Source: a virus. From it: a stretch of 50,950 nt of DNA. A program made the translations under genes and the position numbers. The stretch is taken from the IMG/VR virus record IMGVR_UViG_3300030380_004776, positions 1 to 50,950 of that record; one strand, 5' to 3'. This document shows, piece after piece, positions 25,228 through 33,218 of this stretch; positions within the stretch are counted from its first letter, which is position 1, and each line of letters starts with the position of its first letter. The notes below the pieces were generated by a model. That model saw only the letters and a program-made list of their open reading frames with translations. It searched no databases and had not been told where the DNA came from.

Positions 25228-25256
25228 ATTATAACTTATTCTAGAGAGCTTATAAA
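25228..25256 (-). promoter_or_regulatory. Candidate promoter for the nozzle gene
   Basis: TTTATA (25251-25256), 17-base spacer, perfect TATAAT (25228-25233), minus strand. The expected start point falls on or next to the ATG at 25222. It lies in the 27-base gap between genes. Confidence 0.45.
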
Positions 25257-25744
25257 GACTTCTCATATTCGATGTTAATCCAACAAGTATAATTTTTGTC
25301 TGTTGGACTTGTTAAATTATATGAGATATTACTAGGTAAAGTAATAAGTCTGTTTTCAACACATTCTATTTGATCCCCACCTCCAACACAAACACTTGAA
25401 TTTGTACTGTTTAAACAAAGAATTGATCGTAATAAATTTGTTTTAAAATTAGGTTTGATTGGAATATCAATATTTTTATTTGTACGACTTATTAATAAAA
25501 CATCTGCACTATTTACCTTCTCGACATTCAAACCTTTTAAAAGACTACTTATGGTAGGGCTCATGAAAGGACTTACTTCTCTTTCTTCGTGTTTATTAAT
25601 TGAAATTAAACTATGAAAAAATTTTAAATACTTTAAATCTTCTGTTGTTAATATAAATGTCCATGGGAACTTATCTGAAAAGATAATATCTTTTGCCATG
25701 TAAAAAGTTTTATTTTCAAGATAATTATTTGTAACATTAATCAT
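25250..25744 (-). CDS. Degenerate 2OG-oxygenase-like protein (164 aa)
   Basis: I choose the ATG at 25744 with AAAGAAAG upstream, overlapping the previous stop. The order FPWTF, FFHSL, SPFMSPTISSLLKGLN, ISRTNKN, ENRLITLPSN and CWINIEY follows phage 2OG-oxygenase relatives that open with FPW and end in a conserved iNi.Y strand. The HxD pair and distal His of active members are not seen where expected. It is therefore probably a catalytically dead beta-helix with a structural or binding role. Next to two intact oxygenase genes. Call is tentative. Confidence 0.45.
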   Translation of the reverse strand: MINVTNNYLENKTFYMAKDIIFSDKFPWTFILTTEDLKYLKFFHSLISINKHEEREVSPFMSPTISSLLKGLNVEKVNSADVLLISRTNKNIDIPIKPNFKTNLLRSILCLNSTNSSVCVGGGDQIECVENRLITLPSNISYNLTSPTDKNYTCWINIEYEKSL

Positions 25745-25973
25745 CTTTCTTTGGTTCAACACCCTCAGCTACAGAATCGCTTTTAGTCATCAAATCTTTA
25801 ACCTCAGGACCTAATTTTGTATTGAATGTCCAAACCATATTAACTAAACAGTTACCAAAGTGTTTCAAAACTTCAGGTGTGAAATGTATTTTTTTATGTT
25901 TGTTTATAATTTTAACTTCTTCTTCAGAAAAAGTTAAATCGCAAGAACCATCATCGTGTTGTTTAAAAAACAT
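25737..25973 (-). CDS. Small hypothetical protein (78 aa)
   Basis: Contains CDLTFSEEEVKIINKHKKIHFTPEVLKHFGNCLVNMVWTFN, a helix-rich segment followed by an acidic tail. AAGGGA precedes the ATG. Located between two oxygenase-type genes; family and function unknown. Confidence 0.55.
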   Translation of the reverse strand: MFFKQHDDGSCDLTFSEEEVKIINKHKKIHFTPEVLKHFGNCLVNMVWTFNTKLGPEVKDLMTKSDSVAEGVEPKKDD

Positions 25974-25983
25974 GTTTTTCCCT

Positions 25984-26529
25984 TTAATTTTTTTTATAAT
26001 AATAACTTCTTTTATCTAAATGATAATCTTTATTTTTACCATTTTTATCGACATAATGCAAAAAAGTTTGTGCTGCAAAATCCCCATTAAAAAGCTCTCT
26101 CCAATGAGTTAATTCACAACCTAAATAAATAACTGCATCACCAGGTTTTTGTAAAATAGAGCTTCCATCCATAAAAATAGGCCACGGTGTTGAATCATTA
26201 TCTATATTAATAGTTACACTTATTTCACATGCTGGTCTATCTTTGTGTTTTTTAAGATGAGCATATTTTGTGTACATTCTCCAATATGTATATGTTGGTA
26301 ATAATTCTTTACCAGTGTGTTGTTCCATCAATTTAAGTTTTGTTAGCATTAAAGATTCCATTAAAGGATCTGCATAATAATATGTATCGGCATTAACTTG
26401 AGAAACATCAAAATCTGTTGTGTTAAGTGTATGTCGTATATGACAATATTCTTTTAATAATTTTAACTCTTCTTGTGTTAAAAAATTTTCTATTTTTTTA
26501 TATTTAAAATCTTTTCCTATAATGCCCAT
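25984..26529 (-). CDS. Fe(II)/2OG oxygenase, prolyl-hydroxylase-like (181 aa)
   Basis: The double-stranded beta-helix shows HLKKHKDRPACEISVTINID with the HxD pair H95/D97, a PGDAVIYLGCELTHWRE strand with distal H142, and a following AAQTFLHYVD strand. These are the iron-binding residues of 2OG oxygenases. Overlaps the neighbouring prolyl-4-hydroxylase-like gene by 13 bases. Substrate not known. Confidence 0.85.
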   Translation of the reverse strand: MGIIGKDFKYKKIENFLTQEELKLLKEYCHIRHTLNTTDFDVSQVNADTYYYADPLMESLMLTKLKLMEQHTGKELLPTYTYWRMYTKYAHLKKHKDRPACEISVTINIDNDSTPWPIFMDGSSILQKPGDAVIYLGCELTHWRELFNGDFAAQTFLHYVDKNGKNKDYHLDKRSYYYKKN

Positions 26530-27125
26530 GATACTAATGAATACCTTGTTCCTTTTGTTACTGGTTTTACTGCATGTGGATACATAAAATTACTTGGCCA
26601 AATTATCATTCTATTTTTAATTTTATCTATGTTTATTTCTGTTTTCCCGTCAGGGTTTCTAAAAACTAACTCACCACCTTCATAATTATCGTTTATAAAA
26701 TATATTACACTAAATGTTCTTGGAACTCCAATTCCATGATCGTGATGAAATTTGTAATGTCCACCCTCTCCATATTTAAGAACTTGTATAACTTCTATAT
26801 TGTATCTCATTTTTTCAAATGTAACTAAATCAATATAATTATTTAAATTGTGTTTTATCGTAGCCAAAAAAAAATTAGCCCAATGTATATTAGTAACGCT
26901 TTCTTCATTAATATTTTTAAGAGTACACATTTTTGTGTCTCTTGTTTTTTTTACAACAACATCACTTGTACTTCCATCTTCACCTAACGCAACAACTCCA
27001 GCGTCCTTAAAAATTAAATGTTCATTACAAACCTTTGTAAAATTCTCAAGTGTTTTTGGATGTATTACATTGTCAAAAACTTTTATATAATTAGCTAAAT
27101 TTGTAGAATCTAATTTTATTTCCAT
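26517..27125 (-). CDS. Prolyl-4-hydroxylase-type Fe(II)/2OG oxygenase (202 aa)
   Basis: Clear P4H catalytic core: YGEGGHYKFHHDHG with H127 and D129, NYEGGELVFRNPDG, WPSNFMYPHAVKPVTKGTRYSLVSW with distal H184 and R194. Members hydroxylate proline or lysine side chains in proteins using Fe(II), O2 and 2-oxoglutarate. It lies in the tail operon two genes after the tail fibre and its 143-aa neighbour, in transcription order, and is followed by a second oxygenase. Confidence 0.9.
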   Translation of the reverse strand: MEIKLDSTNLANYIKVFDNVIHPKTLENFTKVCNEHLIFKDAGVVALGEDGSTSDVVVKKTRDTKMCTLKNINEESVTNIHWANFFLATIKHNLNNYIDLVTFEKMRYNIEVIQVLKYGEGGHYKFHHDHGIGVPRTFSVIYFINDNYEGGELVFRNPDGKTEINIDKIKNRMIIWPSNFMYPHAVKPVTKGTRYSLVSWAL

Positions 27126-27853
27126 ATTTTTTTATTCCAAAATTTATTTTTGTATCGATGAATTACTTCACGACCCCATAAACTATGTCTTAAATTTTTG
27201 CTTTTACTTATTGTTTCAATTTTCATTTTCCAACTTTCTCTTTTGAAAGGAATGACTTGCACATAAGGTGTACCCTCTTTTATTACTGTGTCAAGAACTG
27301 GGTATTTATCACCATTAACAATAAAAGGGAAATTTATTTCATTAGGAAATACATCAGTATCTACAATTCCTGGAATAATAGAAAAACGATCATCGGTATT
27401 ATTTAATGGTGGTAAAAACAAACAAGAATACCCCGGTGGTGTTTCAATGATCCATGGATTAAGTATTTTATGCACCTCCATTGTTTTATTTTTTTGAACA
27501 AAAGGACATTTCATTCCTAATTGTCCAATAGGATGTGACTCATCATTGTAAGTATTTACATTTGTAAAATGATAAATTTCTGAACCAGCATCTAATTGTG
27601 CGAAAGCTTTTGAAATCCTTTCATTGTCAACTTTTATATTATGCTTTATTCTGTATTCAATAGGTATACTAAGAGTATAACCAATAGTTAAAGTATCTAA
27701 AAAAGGCATACAACCTTTAACTGTTTTTTCTTTTAAATTATGTGAAATTTCTTTGTACCAATCTGGTATATTTAATTTAGATGGTTTTGGTCTTATATTA
27801 AAATTATTAAGATATATCTTGCTTGTCTTAAATTTTATTATATTTTCAAACAC
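27116..27853 (-). CDS. Uncharacterised phage protein, possibly DUF6065 (245 aa)
   Basis: The segments IPDWYKEISHNLKEKTVKGCMPFLDTLTIGYTL, LNPWIIETPPGYSCLFLPPLN, IIPGIVDTDVFPNEINFPF and EGTPYVQVIPFKRESWKM occur in this order in a phage/bacterial family that I believe is DUF6065. Many conserved Pro, Trp and aromatic residues; a beta-rich enzyme-like fold is plausible. Start is GTG at 27853. Overlaps the P4H-like gene by 10 bases, suggesting joint function. Confidence 0.6.
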   Translation of the reverse strand: MFENIIKFKTSKIYLNNFNIRPKPSKLNIPDWYKEISHNLKEKTVKGCMPFLDTLTIGYTLSIPIEYRIKHNIKVDNERISKAFAQLDAGSEIYHFTNVNTYNDESHPIGQLGMKCPFVQKNKTMEVHKILNPWIIETPPGYSCLFLPPLNNTDDRFSIIPGIVDTDVFPNEINFPFIVNGDKYPVLDTVIKEGTPYVQVIPFKRESWKMKIETISKSKNLRHSLWGREVIHRYKNKFWNKKIWK

Positions 27854-27875
27854 AACCCATTGTTATAATAAATAA

Positions 27876-28307
27876 TTATAATTGTAAAGAATGAAAGAAT
27901 GTAATTGAATTGTCTTCACAGTATTCTTCCCAAGTTTGATTCATAGGAAAAGTAATTGTAGAAGTATCAAAGTCTTGTAATAAATTACAATAATTTTGTA
28001 CATCATTATATCTAGGATGGTTTTGATTATTCCATGTCCATGGTTTTACTAGTTCTAAAGTCGAATTTAAAACTTGTTTTAAAACATCACTGTTTGGGTA
28101 ACCATCAAAATCTATATCTTCTGCAACGACTGCATCGTTTTCATATCTAATCCATTTTTTAGATTTGATTATATCTTGAAACAAATTGTCATCAATTGTT
28201 GCAACTGTATAATCTTGTTCCTTACAATTTATTAGACTTTTAGCATCCTCGTTTTCAGCTACTCTATAAATTTGTCCTACGTCTTTTGTAAAATATGCAA
28301 ATGCCAT
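27876..28307 (-). CDS. Hypothetical protein next to tail fibre, possible fibre chaperone (143 aa)
   Basis: No recognised family. N-terminal strands (MAFAYFTKDVGQIYRVAENEDAKSLI) and a helical C-terminal half ending TWEEYCEDNSITFFHSLQL. It immediately follows the tail-fibre gene, the usual place for a fibre assembly chaperone, but the assignment rests only on position. Confidence 0.45.
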   Translation of the reverse strand: MAFAYFTKDVGQIYRVAENEDAKSLINCKEQDYTVATIDDNLFQDIIKSKKWIRYENDAVVAEDIDFDGYPNSDVLKQVLNSTLELVKPWTWNNQNHPRYNDVQNYCNLLQDFDTSTITFPMNQTWEEYCEDNSITFFHSLQL

Positions 28308-28309
28308 AA

Positions 28310-29545
28310 TTATCCCTCGTTTGTGTAAAATGCTAATCCACCAAAAATACCTGATTGGCCACCTTGTTGAGGTGCACCTCCTGCGTTTCCAGCATCACCT
28401 GCTCCATCAGAGTTTGAAGGACCAATAAATAAAATTTGTCTTGACATTACGTTTGATGAACTTGGGTTTCCAGGATTACCAGGGTTTCCTGGACTTTGGT
28501 TTTGTCCCGGTCTACCGCCAGTTCCACCGTTTCCACCGTTAGTGGTTAATAAGTTTTCTACGTTTGTGGCTCCTCCAGCACTTCCAGGAGTGTTAGATCT
28601 TGTTCCTTGAGGTGCAGGTGCAGCAGCACCTCCAGCACCGACAGTAAATGGATAATCAGTATCAGCAGATACACTTCCAGTAAAGAAACCAAAACCTCCG
28701 TCAGCTCCAGCTCCACCAGGTTTTTGGCCTCCGCCCGATCCACCTCCGCCTCCGCCTGCTACAGCGAATGCTTGAAATTTTGAACCACTTGGTCCAACAC
28801 TAATAGTTCCTGAAGCAGGTCCTATTTTAAAAACTTTTGCAACCATGTTAGCTGCTCCAGCTCCTGATGAAGCTGCTGTAAGTCTACCTTGTGCATCTAC
28901 AGTAATTGATGCTGCAGTGTAAGAACCAGCCGATACAGTTGTGTTAGCAAGTTTGTCGGCAGTTACCGCATCATCTGCAATTTTGTCAGTAGTTACATTT
29001 GCGTTTAGAATTCCCGCAGTAACAACTGCGTTGTCTGAAATTTGTGCAGCTCTAATTGCATCATCTGCAATTTTGGCATTTGTAACAGCATCATCAGCTA
29101 TTTGAGCTGTTCCAATAGTACCACCTAAAGTGTCAAGAGATACTTCTTTTAAATTTGTGCCGTCTGAGTAAGCAGCATAAATTTTTGCAGCATCTAAAGT
29201 AAAACCAGTTCCACTTGCAGTTTTAATTGTTAGGTTTGTTGGATTAGTTAATCCAGTTGCATCAAAAATATAAAATTTTTCTATACTATCAGGTATAGTA
29301 CAAATTGTACTTGCAGCTATTGTAGCTGTTGCAAATTTAATTACCATATTTCTAGCATTAGAAAGAGTTTTATCAGTCATTGCTAAAGCTAAAGTACCAC
29401 CACTTGAAAGTGTTACTTGTTCAAAACCTGCAATTGCTTGTTGAATTAAATTTAAATTATTATTAGTGTTATCTCCCCATGTACCAGCGTTTTCACCAGT
29501 GACCATAAGTTCAAGTTTTAAATCTGTAGAATAACTAGATGTCAT
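28310..29545 (-). CDS. Tail fibre/receptor-binding protein with glycine-rich tip (411 aa)
   Basis: N-terminal attachment region (MTSSYSTDLKLELMVTGENAGTWG) followed by a shaft with short repeats (IADDAVTNAKIADDAIRAAQISDNAV and relatives). From about residue 260 the chain becomes very rich in Gly: GGGGGGSGGG, then PGQNQSPGNPGNPGNPS and a GGAPQQGGQSG end. Gly-rich tips of this sort form polyglycine-II helices in phage adhesins. Probably contacts the host receptor. A TTGATT-N17-TATAAT promoter lies just upstream. Confidence 0.85.
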   Translation of the reverse strand: MTSSYSTDLKLELMVTGENAGTWGDNTNNNLNLIQQAIAGFEQVTLSSGGTLALAMTDKTLSNARNMVIKFATATIAASTICTIPDSIEKFYIFDATGLTNPTNLTIKTASGTGFTLDAAKIYAAYSDGTNLKEVSLDTLGGTIGTAQIADDAVTNAKIADDAIRAAQISDNAVVTAGILNANVTTDKIADDAVTADKLANTTVSAGSYTAASITVDAQGRLTAASSGAGAANMVAKVFKIGPASGTISVGPSGSKFQAFAVAGGGGGGSGGGQKPGGAGADGGFGFFTGSVSADTDYPFTVGAGGAAAPAPQGTRSNTPGSAGGATNVENLLTTNGGNGGTGGRPGQNQSPGNPGNPGNPSSSNVMSRQILFIGPSNSDGAGDAGNAGGAPQQGGQSGIFGGLAFYTNEG

Positions 29546-29569
29546 ATAAATTTCTCCTTAAATAATATA

Positions 29570-29598
29570 ATTATACCTTTATCATGCTGCCAAATCAA
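29570..29598 (-). promoter_or_regulatory. Strong candidate sigma70 promoter for the tail-fibre gene
   Basis: TTGATT (29593-29598), 17-base spacer ending in ATAAAGG, perfect TATAAT (29570-29575), minus strand; a leader of about 18 bases with AAGGAG before the ATG at 29545. Same design as 19376-19404. Confidence 0.65.
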
Positions 29599-30691
29599 CC
29601 TCTGTCCATGTATTAGTTACACCAGGGTCTATTTCTTGCCAAGAAGTTATTATTGGGTTTCCAATAGATGCTGTCATTTGTATACCAGAAACATCAATAT
29701 TTGCTAATCCAGTGATAGTCACTGAACCAACTGAACCAGATAATTGTAATCCTCCAACACCTATAATTTGACCTGGTATTTCAGCGTGTTGACCAAGTGT
29801 TAAAGTTCCTTGTATTCCAGTAGGTTGTTCAACAGTAGTTTGAATTAAATTAATATTACCTTGAGTTGATGTCATCTGTATTCCAGTGACATCTACTGGG
29901 GTTTTTAATCCAGCAATAGTTGTACCTACCGATCCAGTTAAAGACCCAGCACTGCTTACAGTAACATTAGCATCAGCTTCAAAATCTAAACTACCGATAG
30001 TAAAATCTAGTTGATCTTCTGCCGCAAATACAGTTATATCTTGATCAATTTTTAATGAGAAACTTCCAAAAGTAGAAGTTAACTGTCCAGCACTTGTAAC
30101 TGAAACGTCTACATCTGTAAAAGCACTTGTAGCGGGAAAATTAACTGTAGAAGTTATTTGTTGTCCCGCAGGTAAAACAGAATAAGCTTCACCCCAAGCA
30201 AGATTACCCCAAGCTCTTCTGCCCCAACCAATTCCTGTTAATTGTGATTCATCAACGGTAGCTGCACCAACGCTTGAAGTTAAAACACTTCCAGTTGTGA
30301 TAGCTCCTATTCCAATTGTAGCACTACCCACACCCATTGAAGAAAGATTACCAACAGCTGTAAATGTAAATGATATTCCAGCTAGTTCTTCTCCTAAAGA
30401 TGATGTAAGTTGAATTCCACTTGGTGATACAGTAGCATCCCCAGTTACTGCTTGAAGACTTCCAATTGAAGAAGTTAATTGTTGTCCAGTAATTGTAGGT
30501 TGTGAACCTGAAAGTTCTCCCCACTCGTTTTCACCCCAAGTGTCTCCACCCCAACCTATTTGAACAATACCAGTACCAGACGCACTGCCAATGCTGTAGG
30601 TTGCACTTATTCCAGAAACAGAAAGTCCGACATCACCTTGTGCTGCCCAACTACCTTGTCCCCATTGAAGTGCACCCCACGCATTTGACAT
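29582..30691 (-). CDS. Repeat-containing virion protein with WG motifs (369 aa)
   Basis: Three Trp/Gly clusters (WGALQWGQGSW, WGGDTWGENEWGEL, WGRRAWGNLAWGEA) alternate with about ten beta repeats of the form GxQLTSSxGS xxVTG of roughly 25-35 residues. The C-terminus is WQEIDPGVTNTWTEVDL. Composition is that of an extended fibrous or baseplate-like structural protein of marine phages. Lies between the tail fibre and the small 150-aa structural gene. No characterised homologue recognised. Confidence 0.6.
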   Translation of the reverse strand: MSNAWGALQWGQGSWAAQGDVGLSVSGISATYSIGSASGTGIVQIGWGGDTWGENEWGELSGSQPTITGQQLTSSIGSLQAVTGDATVSPSGIQLTSSLGEELAGISFTFTAVGNLSSMGVGSATIGIGAITTGSVLTSSVGAATVDESQLTGIGWGRRAWGNLAWGEAYSVLPAGQQITSTVNFPATSAFTDVDVSVTSAGQLTSTFGSFSLKIDQDITVFAAEDQLDFTIGSLDFEADANVTVSSAGSLTGSVGTTIAGLKTPVDVTGIQMTSTQGNINLIQTTVEQPTGIQGTLTLGQHAEIPGQIIGVGGLQLSGSVGSVTITGLANIDVSGIQMTASIGNPIITSWQEIDPGVTNTWTEVDLAA

Positions 30692-30703
30692 TCATTATAT
30701 TCC

Positions 30704-31156
30704 TTAAGCTAATCTTAAAATCGCAGCAGAAGTAGTAAATGCTGGAAACTGAATAGTAAATGTTCCAGAAGTTGCAGTTTTGTCTCCGCCAAAATCTAAG
30801 ACAGCAACTGCATCAGTAGTATTTGAACCACCGTCAGTTGTTGTATTATAAATTAATGCACCTCTTGCAGTAAGAGTTACACCAACAAAAGATAAATCAG
30901 CAAAATCAGTAATTGAAACAGATGAAGATACTTTAACACCTTGGTTAACCAAAGCTTTTCCACCAGCAGAATATCCTGACGGTGATGAAACTTCATTTGC
31001 AGTTGCATAATTTGTTGTTGATTTTCCTAAAGTCGCTGAACTTGTATACATGGCTAATTTGTACGTGTCTCCATTAGGAGCAGTATCAAAATCATGTTGT
31101 CCTTGAAGTAATTCTTTTTTAAAAGAATCACAAATTGCATTAGTTGTTATTGCCAT
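30704..31156 (-). CDS. Structural beta-sandwich protein of the tail region (150 aa)
   Basis: Begins with a helix (MAITTNAICDSFKKELLQGQHDFDT) followed by strands GDTYKLAMYTSSATLGKSTTNYATANEVSSPSG, then GKALVNQG, LSFVGVTLTARGALIYNTT and ATSGTFTIQFPA. The pattern recurs in phage tail-tip/adhesin-associated proteins. An SD sits before the ATG. Exact position in the virion unknown. Confidence 0.6.
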   Translation of the reverse strand: MAITTNAICDSFKKELLQGQHDFDTAPNGDTYKLAMYTSSATLGKSTTNYATANEVSSPSGYSAGGKALVNQGVKVSSSVSITDFADLSFVGVTLTARGALIYNTTTDGGSNTTDAVAVLDFGGDKTATSGTFTIQFPAFTTSAAILRLA

Positions 31157-31174
31157 AATTTTTCTCCTTTAAAT

Positions 31175-31846
31175 TTATGGACTAGGAGAGTCAACCTTGA
31201 TTCTTGGAACCCCGTCTTGATATTCTCCTCGTCTTCTTCTACCCATTTGTTGTAGGGCAAAATTTTGTGTTTCTTCATTATACTTCGAATTGTATAGGTT
31301 GTATAGGTTATCGGGTCCTTTTAAAAATCTGAAAGCTTCAGATAATACACCATGTAATAACATTGATTCTTGATTCGTAGATAAATATGTATTTGTAGTG
31401 CTTGTAAAATTAGGTGGACTTTTTATATAATTTAATTGAACAGTATCAGCAGTTGCTGGTGTAGGAGCAACCAAGATAACTGGTCCTTGTTGAACATTAT
31501 CTTCCCAATTAGCCCAATATTTCGGAGTCCCAGTTGTTGAATCATTAGGTGAAAACTCTGAAATAAAACTTGTGTCTCTTTTTTCTAAAAAAGTTCTGTT
31601 ACCACTACTATCAATAACTTGAACAGATCTTACAATAATAGCATCCGAGGGTAATATTACATATCTATTCCCTGCTGTAAAATTTGAAGTAGCATATTTT
31701 CTTAAATCATCATAGTCTACTTTTCCTGCTACATCTAATTCAACAGATTTTATAAAATCTTGTATTATAGCATCAGTTAAAACATTGCTATCTACTTCAG
31801 TGTAGTTTCTTACTTGTGTTAAAAAATTTGCGTGAGTAACAGCCAT
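31175..31846 (-). CDS. Head-tail adaptor/connector protein (223 aa)
   Basis: Helical start (MAVTHANFLTQVRNYTEVDSNVLTDAIIQDFIKSVELDVAGKVDYDDLRKYA) followed by a beta insert (RYVILPSDAIIVRSVQVIDSS) and C-terminal helices with an Arg-rich GRRRRGEY stretch. This resembles adaptor proteins that sit beneath the portal in podoviruses. It lies in a row of three tail/neck genes with TAATG-type joins. Confidence 0.65.
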   Translation of the reverse strand: MAVTHANFLTQVRNYTEVDSNVLTDAIIQDFIKSVELDVAGKVDYDDLRKYATSNFTAGNRYVILPSDAIIVRSVQVIDSSGNRTFLEKRDTSFISEFSPNDSTTGTPKYWANWEDNVQQGPVILVAPTPATADTVQLNYIKSPPNFTSTTNTYLSTNQESMLLHGVLSEAFRFLKGPDNLYNLYNSKYNEETQNFALQQMGRRRRGEYQDGVPRIKVDSPSP

Positions 31847-32301
31847 TACGTTATACTTACCTCCACAGAACCTACTAATGATGAAAGTTCTCTTCGTCTA
31901 TTTTGTAAGGATGGGTCTTCAGGTACCATACTATGTATAGTGGTTGTAATACCATTTGATGTAACTTCAAATTCTTGTGTTCTAAATGCAAAATCTCCAG
32001 GTAAAGATAGATTTGCTACACCAACAAAAATTCCTCCAGAGTCTGCAATAGTATCATCATTTGGAGCTTGTGGGTTAATAGTAGATATATCAGTTGGTTG
32101 TTGAAATTTCATAGTTCTTGGATTTTGTAAAGCCACTGCATCTGCTTTATGATAAGGTGGATCAAGTTGTGGATGCTTTGGTTCAAATTCAGAAATATGT
32201 ACTAATGCACCGGTCCATTCTTTAACCATTTCTCTATAAGGAAATGCTTGACCTGATCTATCAGAAATAGCTAATGATCTTTTACCACTTGCGTAAGCCA
32301 T
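31846..32301 (-). CDS. Conserved phage neck/tail protein (151 aa)
   Basis: Short beta-rich protein (MAYASGKRSLAISDRSGQAFPYREMVKEWTGALVHISEFEPKHPQLDP). Single-domain proteins with SGQAFPYREMVKEWTG-type segments accompany tail adaptor genes in marine phages, but I have no family name. Sits between the 223-aa and 303-aa adaptor-like genes, sharing single-base overlaps. Confidence 0.6.
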   Translation of the reverse strand: MAYASGKRSLAISDRSGQAFPYREMVKEWTGALVHISEFEPKHPQLDPPYHKADAVALQNPRTMKFQQPTDISTINPQAPNDDTIADSGGIFVGVANLSLPGDFAFRTQEFEVTSNGITTTIHSMVPEDPSLQNRRRELSSLVGSVEVSIT

Positions 32302-33212
32302 TATACACCATCCCCAAAATAAGTTTGAGGAGAAATGTAAACTGATGTTCTTGAGCCATCTTCGTTAAGTGCTCTTAATAATTCATCCTCATAAAGTTGT
32401 TTTAATAATTGAATTCTATCTGGTGCTTTTTTTTGTGATAAATAATATGCAAGGCCTGAACACATGCATGGTAAAAATCTAAAAGGCACATCTGGATTGT
32501 TTGTATAAACACCAGCATCTTCAATTCTATCAATTGAATAATATTTTAATGTTGTGTAAGTAGATGCATTTGGAGCTAGATAAACACTTATTGTTGGTTG
32601 TGTTTGTCTATCAACATAATATTGAGATGGTTGTCCAGTTGTTAATTTATTTGGTAAAGCAGAATAAGCTGACCTATCAATTTTTGTTAAAGCTACATCT
32701 TGTGTACTTGCAGTTCCTGAGCCAGTTATATTTTGCACTGGCACCCCTGCTGCATGAGCCACGGCTAACGAACCACGAGCTCCTCTTGTTGCTCCAGTCA
32801 ATGTGTGTGTTGATTTACCAGTGTAAGTAATAAATTCTAATCCTATTTGAATTGTGCCACTCGATGCAAATCCAGTACCATCTGTAAGTACAACGCTTGT
32901 TGCAGAATCAGTCAAAGCAGTACTTAAAGTTCCATTTACTGCACCACTTGAAGAAATATAAGCTTCTAAAACATCATTGACTTGAGTAGGGACTGAGTAA
33001 GTTGCTACTCCAGCTGTAAATTGAATTTGATTTAATTTAACTTTCCAAAGATGAACACCTCTGTTGCCCCACTCTGAAAATAAAAGATTTAAACTTCGTC
33101 TAGCACTTCTAATATCATAACCACTATTTGTTCGAATACCACATCTCTCGTATGCTTCTTCAATAATATCATCGATTTGTAAATCGAATGTAGTAGTTCC
33201 TGACGTTGCCAT
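32301..33212 (-). CDS. P22 gp4-like head completion/tail accessory protein (303 aa)
   Basis: Residues 9-60 (FDLQIDDIIEEAYERCGIRTNSGYDIRSARRSLNLLFSEWGNRGVHLW) match the helical start of P22 tail accessory factor gp4-type proteins that bind under the portal. An inserted beta domain (about 94-160) is also found in the 716-aa nozzle protein. After it the helical fold resumes (PFRFLPCMCSGLAYYLSQKKAPDRIQLLKQLYEDELLRALNED). Joins portal to nozzle. Confidence 0.72.
   Translation of the reverse strand: MATSGTTTFDLQIDDIIEEAYERCGIRTNSGYDIRSARRSLNLLFSEWGNRGVHLWKVKLNQIQFTAGVATYSVPTQVNDVLEAYISSSGAVNGTLSTALTDSATSVVLTDGTGFASSGTIQIGLEFITYTGKSTHTLTGATRGARGSLAVAHAAGVPVQNITGSGTASTQDVALTKIDRSAYSALPNKLTTGQPSQYYVDRQTQPTISVYLAPNASTYTTLKYYSIDRIEDAGVYTNNPDVPFRFLPCMCSGLAYYLSQKKAPDRIQLLKQLYEDELLRALNEDGSRTSVYISPQTYFGDGV
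32733..32933 (-). repeat. Inserted beta domain shared with the 716-aa nozzle protein
   Basis: Encodes residues about 94-160 of the gp4-like protein, splitting its two helical parts. Its SGTIQIGLEFITYTG and LTGATRGARGS motifs match the domain at 24368-24559. Confidence 0.75.
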
Positions 33213-33218
33213 AATTCA

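Noticed and set aside
28558-28743. 61-codon Leu/Glu-rich minus-strand frame
   Set aside because: It is an out-of-frame reading of the Gly-rich codons of the tail fibre tip.
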